Shown here one piece after another: positions 18,032-27,651 of a stretch of DNA of 33,507 bases (position 1 is its first letter; every line of letters starts with the position of its first letter). The position numbers were made by a program, and so were the translations under genes. The notes beneath the pieces were generated by a model. That model was not told the origin of the DNA. It saw only the letters and a program-made list of their open reading frames with translations, and made no database searches. Origin of the DNA: Leptotrichiaceae bacterium. GTDB lineage: Bacteria > Fusobacteriota > Fusobacteriia > Fusobacteriales > Leptotrichiaceae. The stretch lies in contig JAGOYM010000006.1 of the NCBI GenBank assembly GCA_018059165.1, positions 1 to 33,507 on the forward strand, in the 5' to 3' direction.

Positions 18032-18635
18032 ATAAAATATGATAAACTAAATTTATGGAAATCTTACGGAGGAGAATGAGATGAGATGATAAAACGAATA
18101 ATGATGAGAATATTATTCATAGGAGTGCCAATTTCAGTAGTTGTTTGGCTTGTATTTTGGCTAGTGCTTCAAGTATATATAACTCCATTTGACACTTATT
18201 ACTTTGATGGATATATGGAAAGAAAAATAAATAATACGACAATATCAACTTCTATATGGTCTGAGGAAAGAATATTTACAATTAATGCAAAAAATAATTT
18301 ATTACTTTATGTTGATGATGATGAGAATAACAAGAATATAGAGCTAGTTGAGATAAGTATAGTTGCAGATAATGGAAAAAGGATATATTATAAAAGTGTA
18401 AATAAAAAATTAGATAATTTGAAAGGTATAGGAGAAGAATTTATTATAAAAAAAGATGAGGATCACCTTAAATCAGGGAAAAACTATTTAATTTTTAAAG
18501 AGTTAAATTTAAAACCGTCAAAGTATAAGTATACAGACATTATATTGACACTAAAATATGAAAATAAGATTTTTAGTTATACACAAAGGATTGTAAGAAC
18601 AGTTAATAAAGATCATTTAAGAATAGGGCCAACGC
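18031..18635 (+). repeat. Tandem duplication, unit 1
   Basis: A 605-base unit beginning CATAAAATATG and ending just before the same sequence at 18636. It contains the leader and the first 184-aa gene. Confidence 0.85.
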
Positions 18636-18640
18636 CATAA
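18086..18640 (+). CDS. Single-pass membrane protein of unknown function, copy 1
   Basis: I do not recognise this family. The 184-aa protein has a short basic start (MIKRIMMR), one hydrophobic segment (~9-31), and a ~150-residue hydrophilic domain. By the positive-inside pattern that domain lies outside the cytoplasm. It contains no cysteine and no lipobox. It is rich in short beta-like stretches and has a DDDENN acidic patch. The second copy begins 50 bases after the stop; the two proteins are nearly identical from about residue 45 to 120 and differ in the membrane segment and near the C-terminus. GGAGGAG (18068-18074) precedes three overlapping ATGs, of which only ATG 18086 opens a long frame. 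No enzyme motif is seen. Confidence 0.75.
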   Translation: MIKRIMMRILFIGVPISVVVWLVFWLVLQVYITPFDTYYFDGYMERKINNTTISTSIWSEERIFTINAKNNLLLYVDDDENNKNIELVEISIVADNGKRIYYKSVNKKLDNLKGIGEEFIIKKDEDHLKSGKNYLIFKELNLKPSKYKYTDIILTLKYENKIFSYTQRIVRTVNKDHLRIGPTP

Positions 18641-19255
18641 AATATGATAAACTAAATTTATGGAAATCTTACGGAGGAGGATGAGATGAGATGATAAAAC
18701 GAATAATGATGAGAATATTATTCATAGGAGTGCCAATTTTAGTAGTTGTTTGGCTTATGTTTTTGATAGGGATTCAAGTATACATAACTCCATTTTATAC
18801 TTATTACTTTGATGGAAATATGGAAAGAAAAATAAATAATACAACAATATCAACTTCTATAAGGTCTTGGGAAAGAATATTTACAATTAATGCAAAAAAT
18901 AATTTATTGCTTTATGTTGATGATGATGAGAATAACAAGAATATAGAGCTAGTTGAGATAAGTATCGTTGCAGATAATGGAAAAAGGATATATTATAAAA
19001 ATATAAATAAAAAATTAGATAATTTAAAAGGTATAGGAGAAGAATTTATTATAAAAAAAGATGAGGAACGCCCTTTTGTCAAAAAACCAGGTAAAAACTA
19101 TTTGATTTTTGAAGGGTTAAATTTAAAACCGTCAAAGCATAAGTATATAGATATTATATTGACACTAAAATATGAAAATAAGATTTTTAGTTATACACAA
19201 AGGATTGTAAGAACAGTTAAAAAAGATCTCTTTAGAACGGAAATGGGGCCAACGT
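18636..19255 (+). repeat. Tandem duplication, unit 2
   Basis: A 620-base unit homologous to 18031-18635; the extra 15 bases match the five additional residues in copy 2. The CATAAAA junction appears again at 19256, after which similarity stops. Confidence 0.85.
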
Positions 19256-19260
19256 CATAA
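18691..19260 (+). CDS. Single-pass membrane protein of unknown function, copy 2
   Basis: Paralogue of the gene just upstream, 189 aa, with the same layout: basic start, one membrane segment (~9-31), then an extracytoplasmic domain. Most of the soluble core is identical, including the YVDDDENNKNIELVEI stretch. A five-residue insertion (around ERPFVKKPGK) replaces the DHLKSGK region of copy 1, and the membrane segment is the most altered part. The leader with GGAGGAGG and the overlapping ATGs is also duplicated. It may be co-transcribed with copy 1. Function unknown; a surface or immunity-like role would be a guess. Confidence 0.75.
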   Translation: MIKRIMMRILFIGVPILVVVWLMFLIGIQVYITPFYTYYFDGNMERKINNTTISTSIRSWERIFTINAKNNLLLYVDDDENNKNIELVEISIVADNGKRIYYKNINKKLDNLKGIGEEFIIKKDEERPFVKKPGKNYLIFEGLNLKPSKHKYIDIILTLKYENKIFSYTQRIVRTVKKDLFRTEMGPTS

Positions 19261-19322
19261 AAATTGGTTCAGTTCCATTTGAAAATTGTGAGGAAGTACA
19301 AGCTGAATTAGGACAAAAATAA
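19236..19322 (+). pseudogene. C-terminal coding remnant of an unknown protein
   Basis: After copy 2, an open frame in a different phase reads GANVIKIGSVPFENCEEV and then QAELGQK before TAA at 19320-19322. The composition looks like real protein, unlike typical non-coding DNA here. It has no start of its own and overlaps the last codons of copy 2 in another frame. It is probably the tail of a gene whose front was lost when the duplication or its neighbours arrived. Too short to identify. Confidence 0.3.
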
Positions 19323-19378
19323 ATGTGGAACATGAATAAAACTTTCTTGCTGAGGCAATTAAAAATTAAGGAGGATTT

Positions 19379-19894
19379 ATGGATCAAAACGAAGCTAAAA
19401 ATTTATTTTTATATTATAATGGTAGCTATTTTCATATGGTGAGAGAAGGAAATGGAAATTACGAGAAATATAAAGCTTTTAATATATCAAAAAATCAAGA
19501 AAAAGAGTGGTTGGAAGAGAAAATACTTAAATTGTTAAAATTAGAAACTGATTTTAGTGGATGGGATACTTTTTCAAGTATATTAGATTTATCTACTGAA
19601 TTGAGAGATGAAGTAATTTTTTCAATGATATTTGAAAAAATATTATTTGAAATAGATGGATATGAATTTAGAATTCAAACGATATTGATTACTATAATAA
19701 TAAATATTTTAGAAAAATCAAATTGGATTAAATGGAATGACAGCCTTAAATATTCAAGAAAACTAGTAGAAAAGTTATGGGAGATAAAAAATCAAAATAA
19801 TGTTACTTCTGAAATCTTAAATGAGGTAGATACTTTAATATCTAGGATTAGAAAACTATATAGAAGAATCAAATGGAAACTATACCTAAAATAG
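19379..19894 (+). CDS. Hypothetical protein, 171 aa
   Basis: No recognised family. The protein is cytoplasmic by appearance: no signal peptide, mostly helical, acidic in the first half and basic at the end (RKLYRRIKWKLYLK). A hydrophobic helix IQTILITIIINIL lies near residues 98-110. Aromatic-rich openings such as LFLYYNGSYFHMV are reminiscent of small immunity-type proteins found beside toxin C-termini, but I cannot confirm this. AAGGAGGA just before ATG 19379 gives a strong ribosome site, supporting a real gene. It follows a 29-codon remnant after a 56-base gap and ends before a terminator shared with the convergent flavoprotein gene. Confidence 0.7.
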   Translation: MDQNEAKNLFLYYNGSYFHMVREGNGNYEKYKAFNISKNQEKEWLEEKILKLLKLETDFSGWDTFSSILDLSTELRDEVIFSMIFEKILFEIDGYEFRIQTILITIIINILEKSNWIKWNDSLKYSRKLVEKLWEIKNQNNVTSEILNEVDTLISRIRKLYRRIKWKLYLK

Positions 19895-19944
19895 GATGTA
19901 AAAACCCCAACCCCAAAAAAGAAAGCAACACAAGCTAAATAACT

Positions 19945-19963
19945 AAAAAATAAATGAACTACA
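19945..19963 (+). repeat. 19-nt direct repeat, right copy
   Basis: Identical to 17941-17959 (six A, then TAAATGAACTACA). It again lies immediately before a terminator stem, here at the right edge of the 2-kb island. Confidence 0.7.
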
Positions 19964-19964
19964 A

Positions 19965-19999
19965 AAGTGCACCCAAACATTCACAGGTGCACTTATTTT
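19965..19999. terminator. Bidirectional terminator between convergent genes
   Basis: AAGTGCACC (19965-19973) pairs perfectly with GGTGCACTT (19986-19994). ATTTTA follows on the plus strand, and the A run on the left gives a T run for the minus-strand transcript. Confidence 0.8.
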
Positions 20000-20009
20000 A
20001 TGTTATATA

Positions 20010-21101
20010 TTATTCTCCATTTTCTAATTTAAGTAACAATTCAGAAACAGGGATAATTTCATTTACTTTGTATCCATTAGATCCTGAGAAGAAAAGTCCA
20101 TTACTAGTTATACCTAAATGAGCATCCCCAAGACTATCTGCTATACAATATCCAACTTTTCTAGCACCTTCTCCTCTATTACAAGGAAAAATACAGTTAC
20201 TAATACATTTCTGAGTAGGATTATTTGGAACTAAATTCTTGATAAGATCAGTATTAATAGCTCTTGCAGGATATCCTACTGGTGAACTTACTATTACTAC
20301 ATCTTCTTCTTTAGCGTCCAAAAGGATTTGCTTGAATTCTTGACTTGCATCACATTCAGGAGTAGCAATAAATCTAGTTCCTAATTGAACTGCATCTGCT
20401 CCTAATGCTAACATTTGATCTATATCTTTCTTATCCCATATTCCACCAGCGGCAATAACTGGGAAATCTCCCCATTTATTTCTCTCTTCAACGATTGGAG
20501 GTAATATAGCTTCTAATTGATGTTCAGGTAAGAATAATTCTTCTTTCTTTGCTCCTTGATGTCCACCACTTTTAGGTCCTTCAACAATTACTGCATCAGG
20601 TAGTCTCCCCGCAGCTTTCCATTTTTTACATATTATTTTTAATGCTCTTGCAGATGACACAATAGGAACGATTGCAACATCAGGATGATTCTCAACAAGT
20701 CTAGGTAGCTCTAATGGTAACCCAGCTCCTGTAACAATAATGTTTGCTCCTGCTTCAATAGCATCTGTAACAACACGACTATAATCATTTATAGCATGTA
20801 AAACGTTACAAGCTATTGGTTTGTCACCACATATCTTTCTAGCGTTTATAAAAATTTCAGTTAATGCCTTTTTAGAAAATGTATTTTCTACATCTAGTGG
20901 TCTTCCATTAACCTGTTTATCTATAAAAGCTCTGTTTTTGTAATATCCTGTACATACAGCACTAACTGTTCCTAATGCTCCTAATGATGAAACTGTTCCT
21001 GCAAGTTGATCCCAACTGATTCCTACACCCATTCCACCTTGAATGATGGGTCTTTCTATATAATGTTTCCCTATAAATATTCCTTTTTTACTTTCTGACA
21101 T
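20010..21101 (-). CDS. NAD(P)H-dependent flavin oxidoreductase (nitronate monooxygenase / FabK-like)
   Basis: A 363-aa FMN-dependent TIM-barrel protein of the 2-nitropropane dioxygenase/FabK family. It opens with the FMN-site sequence RPIIQGGMGVGIS. Other motifs are GAGLPLELP, the catalytic-histidine segment GPKSGGHQGA, the phosphate-binding AAGGIWDKKDIDQMLALGADAVQLGTRF, and a GSNGYKV end. It could be a nitronate-detoxifying enzyme or an enoyl-ACP reductase; the extended C-terminal part favours the nitronate monooxygenase side. A cysteine cluster CX3CX3CX11C occurs near residues 296-316. Shine-Dalgarno TAGGAGGA lies at 21108-21115 before ATG 21101. It probably shares a transcript with the small gene upstream, 38 bases away. 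Confidence 0.85.
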   Translation of the reverse strand: MSESKKGIFIGKHYIERPIIQGGMGVGISWDQLAGTVSSLGALGTVSAVCTGYYKNRAFIDKQVNGRPLDVENTFSKKALTEIFINARKICGDKPIACNVLHAINDYSRVVTDAIEAGANIIVTGAGLPLELPRLVENHPDVAIVPIVSSARALKIICKKWKAAGRLPDAVIVEGPKSGGHQGAKKEELFLPEHQLEAILPPIVEERNKWGDFPVIAAGGIWDKKDIDQMLALGADAVQLGTRFIATPECDASQEFKQILLDAKEEDVVIVSSPVGYPARAINTDLIKNLVPNNPTQKCISNCIFPCNRGEGARKVGYCIADSLGDAHLGITSNGLFFSGSNGYKVNEIIPVSELLLKLENGE

Positions 21102-21139
21102 AATAAGTCCTCCTATGATTAAGTTTGTTAATTATAATT

Positions 21140-21511
21140 CTAAAGAGTTACTGGAGGGGCCCTAACAATTCTTACATTTCCATAAATAGATTCATATTTT
21201 AACTTTTCAGCTGAAAAGTCTAAATAAAGTAATTTTAAAATACTCAAAATGTTTGTGAATTTTGAAAGAACTTTCAGGCTTATATCGTTTATAATAAAAT
21301 TATTATATGAATTTTGATATAATTGCTGAAATTTATTTATTAATAATGTAAGGTATTTTTCTTTATTAGTTTTGTACATATTATTCAAGTCATTGATGTT
21401 ATCATTTATAAATTTATTTAGTGATTTAATGTATATATTTTCACCAATAAAGTTAGAAATAAATGTTTGAATAATACTACTTAAAATAGCCTTTTTTGTA
21501 TGCTTTATCAT
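21140..21511 (-). CDS. Hypothetical protein, 123 aa
   Basis: No recognised family. The protein is small, mostly helical and rich in Lys, Asn, Ile and Leu, with no signal peptide or clear membrane segment and an unusual NVRIVRAPPVTL tail. Support for a real gene: an AGGA site eight bases before ATG 21511, an extended -10 promoter about 60 bases further up, and a position directly in front of the flavoprotein gene. It is transcribed divergently from hrcA. The composition is close to what AT-rich non-coding DNA would give, so some doubt remains. Confidence 0.55.
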   Translation of the reverse strand: MIKHTKKAILSSIIQTFISNFIGENIYIKSLNKFINDNINDLNNMYKTNKEKYLTLLINKFQQLYQNSYNNFIINDISLKVLSKFTNILSILKLLYLDFSAEKLKYESIYGNVRIVRAPPVTL

Positions 21512-21577
21512 ATGATCAATCCTAACTATATATGTATTAATGTATTGAAAATAACATGTGTTTCCTTATGATGAACT

Positions 21578-21586
21578 ATTATAACA
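21578..21586 (-). promoter_or_regulatory. Extended -10 promoter for the 123-aa gene
   Basis: On the minus strand TGT precedes a perfect TATAAT (21583 down to 21578). The -35 region (TTCCTT) is weak. It is divergent from the hrcA promoter, with about 60 bases between them. Confidence 0.5.
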
Positions 21587-21638
21587 TAAAATAGTAAAAT
21601 AAGGAAATATAGATTTTTTATTTTTTTGAAAAAAAGTG

Positions 21639-21667
21639 TTGACAAGAAGAAAAAAATGTTATATATT
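21639..21667 (+). promoter_or_regulatory. Promoter of hrcA-grpE-dnaK
   Basis: Perfect TTGACA (21639-21644), 17-base spacer, TATATT (21662-21667). Start near 21674, four bases before the CIRCE operator. Confidence 0.9.
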
Positions 21668-21677
21668 ATGTGTACAG

Positions 21678-21704
21678 TTAGCACTCTTATATGATGAGTG
21701 CTAA
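21678..21704 (+). promoter_or_regulatory. CIRCE operator (HrcA binding site)
   Basis: The inverted repeat TTAGCACTC-N9-GAGTGCTAA matches the CIRCE consensus exactly. It lies at the transcription start of hrcA, so HrcA should repress its own operon and release it on heat shock. Confidence 0.97.
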
Positions 21705-21723
21705 TAAGAGGAAGGTGTTATGT

Positions 21724-22760
21724 ATGAATGATCGAGAGAATCTTATTTTGAAAGCAATAATACAGCATTATTTAGAATACGGTGAAAGTGTCGGTTCGAG
21801 AACTTTGGAGAAAAAGTATAACATAGGTGTTTCATCTGCAACAATAAGAAATGCAATGTCAGACTTGGAAGAAAAAGGACTTATAATTAAGACGCATACT
21901 TCATCAGGTAGGGTGCCAACAAACGAAGGCTATAAACTGTATATTGACGAATTAGTCAAAATACGAGATATATCGAGTGAAGAAAAAGAACGTATAGTGA
22001 AGACATATAATCAAAAAATGCATCAAATTGATATGATACTAGAAGAAACATCAAGATTATTGTCAAGAATTAGTAATTATGCAGGTATTGTTTTGGAACC
22101 TTCAATAAAAGAAGAAAAAATAAAAAAAGTCGAGTTAATTCATATTAACGAAACAAACCTTCTTATGGTTGTCGTTATGGATAGCAATATAACAAAAACT
22201 CAAAATATAAGCTTGAAAGTACATATGGAGGAAAAAGAAGTAAAACAGCTCGCAGAATTCATAAATAATGAAATCAAAGTCAGTGCATCAGCGTTTACAA
22301 TTACAGACTTAGAAAACTTCTTAATGAAAATGGATATATTTAGATTCGAAAGATTAGAAGAAGATAAGATGGTTGAAGAAAACAAAATGTTTTTTGATGG
22401 TGGAACAAGACTTATTGAGAGTAGTTCATTAGATGTTCTGAAAGTAATTGATAGAGCGAAATTACTTAGCAATCCACATGGAATGAAAGCTATCTTTACA
22501 CATTTAATTAATAAAGGTAACTATACTGATGGAGAAGTAAACATAGTATTTGGCGAAGATTTTGGCGTCACAGAACTGGAAGATTTGTCATTTGTGTTTT
22601 CAGTTTATACACTTGGGAATTCAAAAGGTGTAATTGGTGTTATCGGACCGAAGAGAATGGAATACTCAAAAACAGTTGGTTTGGTTGAATATGTTTCGGA
22701 AGAAGTAGGTAGAATCCTAAAAGACAATAAAAATAGTAGGTTAATAAAAGGAGATGAATA

Positions 22761-22761
<1 letters not shown>
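21724..22761 (+). CDS. hrcA: Heat-inducible transcription repressor HrcA
   Basis: Binds CIRCE and represses chaperone genes; GroEL normally keeps it active. The 345-aa protein has an N-terminal winged helix (residues ~1-75) with YGESVGSRTLEKKYNIGVSSATIRNAM and the conserved SSGRVPTNEGY wing region. An HrcA dimerisation/inserted domain follows, ending with NSKGVIGVIGPKRMEY, a typical C-terminal signature. An ATG at 21691 lies inside CIRCE and would add 11 atypical residues; ATG 21724 with AGGAAGG at 21709-21715 is the better start. The stop TAA shares its last base with the grpE ATG (22761). Confidence 0.96.
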
Positions 22762-25138
<2,377 letters not shown>

Positions 25139-25148
25139 TAGTATATAG

Positions 25149-25185
25149 AAATTAGGGATAGATTCATTTCTATTCCTAATTTTCT
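25149..25185 (+). terminator. Terminator after dnaK
   Basis: AAATTAGGGATAGA (25149-25162) pairs with TCTATTCCTAATTT (25169-25182), 14 bp with one G-T, around a six-base loop. The T tail is short. Confidence 0.75.
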
Positions 25186-25243
25186 AAGTTAAATATTATC
25201 AAAATATATGAATTGGAAATATAAAATATGGGAGATGACCTTT

Positions 25244-26113
25244 ATGAGACAATATCTGAAAAAATCAAATGTAGAAATTGAAGTTCTTAACGATGGAGCA
25301 GAACTAGTAAGTTTGAAAGTTAATGGAAAAGAACAGATGTGGGATAGAAATCCAGAATATTGGGCAAAGACATCACCTGTATTATTTCCATTCATAGGAA
25401 CTATTAAAGATGGACATTATAATTATAATGGAAAAGAATATGTAATGGATACAAGACATGGTTTTGCAAGAGATATGCAGTTCAATCTTAGCAATAAGGG
25501 AGAAGATTTTTTAGAATTTTTATTATCATCTAGCACAGAGACATTAAAGAACTATCCTTTTGAATTTGATTTTTATATTACGTATAGAATATTGAAGAAC
25601 GGGGTAGCAATAGAATATAGAGTTGAGAATAAAACGGATGGGGACATGTATTTTTCAGTAGGTGCGCATCCTGCATTTAAATTAGATACTAGCAACAATA
25701 AAGTAATACAAGATTATTATATAGAATTTGAAAATAAAGAAACACTAGATAGACTACCACTTGATGGGACATTGATTTCTGATAAAGTAGTTCCTTTTTT
25801 GAAGGATGAAAATAAAATAAAAATAACTTCAGAATTATTCAGTGAAGATGCTATAATATTCAAGAATTCTACATCTAATAAAGTATCTATAAAATGTAAT
25901 AAAGATTCTAGCAAGTTAACACTTGATTATAAAGGTTTTCAATATATAGCATTTTGGAGCCCTAAAAATGCACCTTTTGTTTGTCTAGAGCCTTGGTATG
26001 GGATATCAGATTTTGTGAATACAACAGGTAATCTAGAAGAAAAAGAAGGAATTCAAAAATTAGGAAAAAAAGAAATATTTAATGCAGTAATGAGTATAAC
26101 GATAGAAGAATAA
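25244..26113 (+). CDS. Aldose 1-epimerase family protein (LacX-like)
   Basis: Likely interconverts the alpha and beta anomers of a sugar or sugar phosphate. The 290-aa protein has the galactose-mutarotase fold signatures of the LacX/YeaD subgroup: FPFIGTIKDGHYNYNGK, RHGFARDMQF (first active-site His), VGAHPAFKL (second His), and CLEPWYGISD with the catalytic Glu near the end. ATG 25244 is chosen because GGGAG (25230-25234) is spaced for it; ATGs at 25208 and 25235 are poorer. It lies between dnaK and dnaJ, 30 bases before dnaJ, which is unusual and suggests that it is co-transcribed with dnaJ. The true substrate is unknown. Confidence 0.85.
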   Translation: MRQYLKKSNVEIEVLNDGAELVSLKVNGKEQMWDRNPEYWAKTSPVLFPFIGTIKDGHYNYNGKEYVMDTRHGFARDMQFNLSNKGEDFLEFLLSSSTETLKNYPFEFDFYITYRILKNGVAIEYRVENKTDGDMYFSVGAHPAFKLDTSNNKVIQDYYIEFENKETLDRLPLDGTLISDKVVPFLKDENKIKITSELFSEDAIIFKNSTSNKVSIKCNKDSSKLTLDYKGFQYIAFWSPKNAPFVCLEPWYGISDFVNTTGNLEEKEGIQKLGKKEIFNAVMSITIEE

Positions 26114-26143
26114 AGACTAATTAAGTAAAGATAGGGAGAAAAA

Positions 26144-27286
26144 ATGGCAAAAAAAGATTATTATGAAACTCTTGGGGTATCAAAAGGTGCCGATGAGCAA
26201 GAAATAAAAAAAGCATATAGAAAAATGGCTATGAAATATCATCCAGATAGAAATAAAGATAGTGCTGAAGCAGAAGCAAAATTTAAAGAAGTACAGGAAG
26301 CAAATGAAATTCTTAGTGATCCACAAAAGAGAGCAGCGTATGATCAATATGGTCATTCAGCATTTGAGAATGGTGGACAAGGATTTGGTGGACAAGCTGG
26401 TGGCTTCGAAGGTTTTGGTGGAGATTTTGGAGACATCTTTGGTAGCATATTTGGTGAAGGTGGTTTCGGTGGCTTTGGCGGCGGAAGAAGTAGAGGTCCT
26501 AAAGTAAATCAAGGAAGTGATTTACGATATAATGTTGAGTTAACACTTGAAGAAGCTGCATTTGGAGTAGAAAAAGAAATCAAATATAAACGAAAAGGTA
26601 AGTGTAATACATGTAGTGGTAGTGGAGCTGAGCCAGGGCACAGTTTAAAAACATGTCCTAAATGTGGTGGAAATGGTAGAGTTTCTGTTCAACAAAGAAC
26701 GATATTAGGTGTTATGCAAACTGTTCAAGAATGTGATGAATGTCATGGGACAGGAAAAGTTCCAGAAAAAGCTTGTCATACATGCCATGGAACAGGAACA
26801 GAGAAAGAAACAGTAACACGAAAAGTAAAAATACCATCAGGTGTAGATAATGGACAACGGTTAGTTATACGAGATGGTGGAGATGCCGGAGATAAAGATG
26901 GTATTTATGGAGACTTATATTTATTTATTTCTGTTAAGAAACATGAAATATTTGAGCGTAATGGACATGATATATATTGTGATATTCCAGTAAGTGTAAC
27001 AACAGCAATACTTGGTGGAGAAGTTGAAGTTCCAACACTTGAAGGAAAGACAAAAATAAAAATTTCAGAAGGAACTCAGAGTGGTAAAGTATTGAGATTA
27101 AAAGACAAAGGTATAAAATATGCATCTCATAGAGGATCTGAAATACTTACAATAAAAGTTGAAACACCAACAAATCTAAGTTCAAAACAAAAAGAATTAT
27201 TGAAAAAATTCGAAGAATCATTAGGGGATAAGAATTACAGTGATTCAAAGTCATTTTTTGATAAAGTAAAGAAATTTTTTAAATAA
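26144..27286 (+). CDS. dnaJ: Chaperone protein DnaJ (Hsp40)
   Basis: Delivers unfolded proteins to DnaK and stimulates its ATPase. The 380-aa protein has the full type I layout: a J domain (1-~70) with the essential HPD in KYHPDRN, a Gly/Phe-rich linker (~75-120), and four zinc-finger repeats [24 protein letters not shown] and CHTCHGTG. The C-terminal substrate-binding domains follow. The Shine-Dalgarno is AGGGAG. No CIRCE is seen in front of it or of the epimerase gene, so heat control may come from read-through of the dnaK terminator or be lacking. Confidence 0.97.
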   Translation: MAKKDYYETLGVSKGADEQEIKKAYRKMAMKYHPDRNKDSAEAEAKFKEVQEANEILSDPQKRAAYDQYGHSAFENGGQGFGGQAGGFEGFGGDFGDIFGSIFGEGGFGGFGGGRSRGPKVNQGSDLRYNVELTLEEAAFGVEKEIKYKRKGKCNTCSGSGAEPGHSLKTCPKCGGNGRVSVQQRTILGVMQTVQECDECHGTGKVPEKACHTCHGTGTEKETVTRKVKIPSGVDNGQRLVIRDGGDAGDKDGIYGDLYLFISVKKHEIFERNGHDIYCDIPVSVTTAILGGEVEVPTLEGKTKIKISEGTQSGKVLRLKDKGIKYASHRGSEILTIKVETPTNLSSKQKELLKKFEESLGDKNYSDSKSFFDKVKKFFK

Positions 27287-27308
27287 TATATATGTACAAA
27301 TACGTAAG

Positions 27309-27340
27309 AAATCCAGAATATGAATTCTGGATTTTTTATT
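27309..27340 (+). terminator. Terminator after dnaJ
   Basis: AAATCCAGAAT (27309-27319), loop ATGA, ATTCTGGATTT (27324-27334), then TTTATTTT. Confidence 0.9.
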
Positions 27341-27353
27341 TTAATAAGTATAA

Positions 27354-27383
27354 TAAAAAGACAGCCTTTAGGAAACTGTCTTT
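27354..27383 (-). terminator. Terminator-like hairpin, best oriented for the minus strand
   Basis: AAAGACAG (27357-27364) pairs with CTGTCTTT (27376-27383) around an 11-base loop. Read on the minus strand, the stem is followed by TTATTA. No minus-strand gene is assigned to its right, so its purpose is unclear. Confidence 0.4.
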
Positions 27384-27595
27384 CGGAATAAGGAATTTTT
27401 ATGAAAAAAGTTATTTTCTTCTGAACTAATAATAGTATACAATGCTGTTCTTAGAAAAGACTTTTAAAAAGATGAGAATAACATTTGTTTGTAATGATAA
27501 TCCCAAACTTAAAAATATAAAAAATATATACATTAAAAAAGGTCATGTAAAAAGCGACTTTCAGAAAAAAACAATAAAATAATAGAATATAATAC
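27384..27595. other. Gene-free AT-rich stretch
   Basis: About 210 bases between the dnaJ region hairpins and the nrd promoter. I see no supported gene, tRNA or repeat here. A lysine-rich 46-codon frame (27442-27582) without a ribosome site is the only candidate and is probably chance. Confidence 0.5.
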
Positions 27596-27624
27596 TTGAA
27601 AAAGAATGAAAATCCAAGTATACT
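27596..27624 (+). promoter_or_regulatory. Promoter of nrdHIEF-yaaA
   Basis: TTGAAA (27596-27601), 17-base spacer, TATACT (27619-27624). Start near 27631. The -10 box overlaps a degenerate NrdR half-operator. Confidence 0.85.
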
Positions 27625-27635
27625 ATATATCAGAG
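27620..27635 (+). promoter_or_regulatory. Degenerate NrdR box overlapping the -10
   Basis: ATACTATATATCAGAG matches the left ten or so positions of the NrdR consensus acaCwAtATaTwGtgt but not its right end. Its start is 32 bp before that of the good box downstream, the three-turn spacing typical of paired NrdR boxes. Confidence 0.45.
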
Positions 27636-27651
27636 TACAACATATAACCGA

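Noticed and set aside
27442-27582. 46-codon plus-strand frame, lysine-rich
   Set aside because: No Shine-Dalgarno before either ATG, low-complexity composition, and no neighbour that would explain it.
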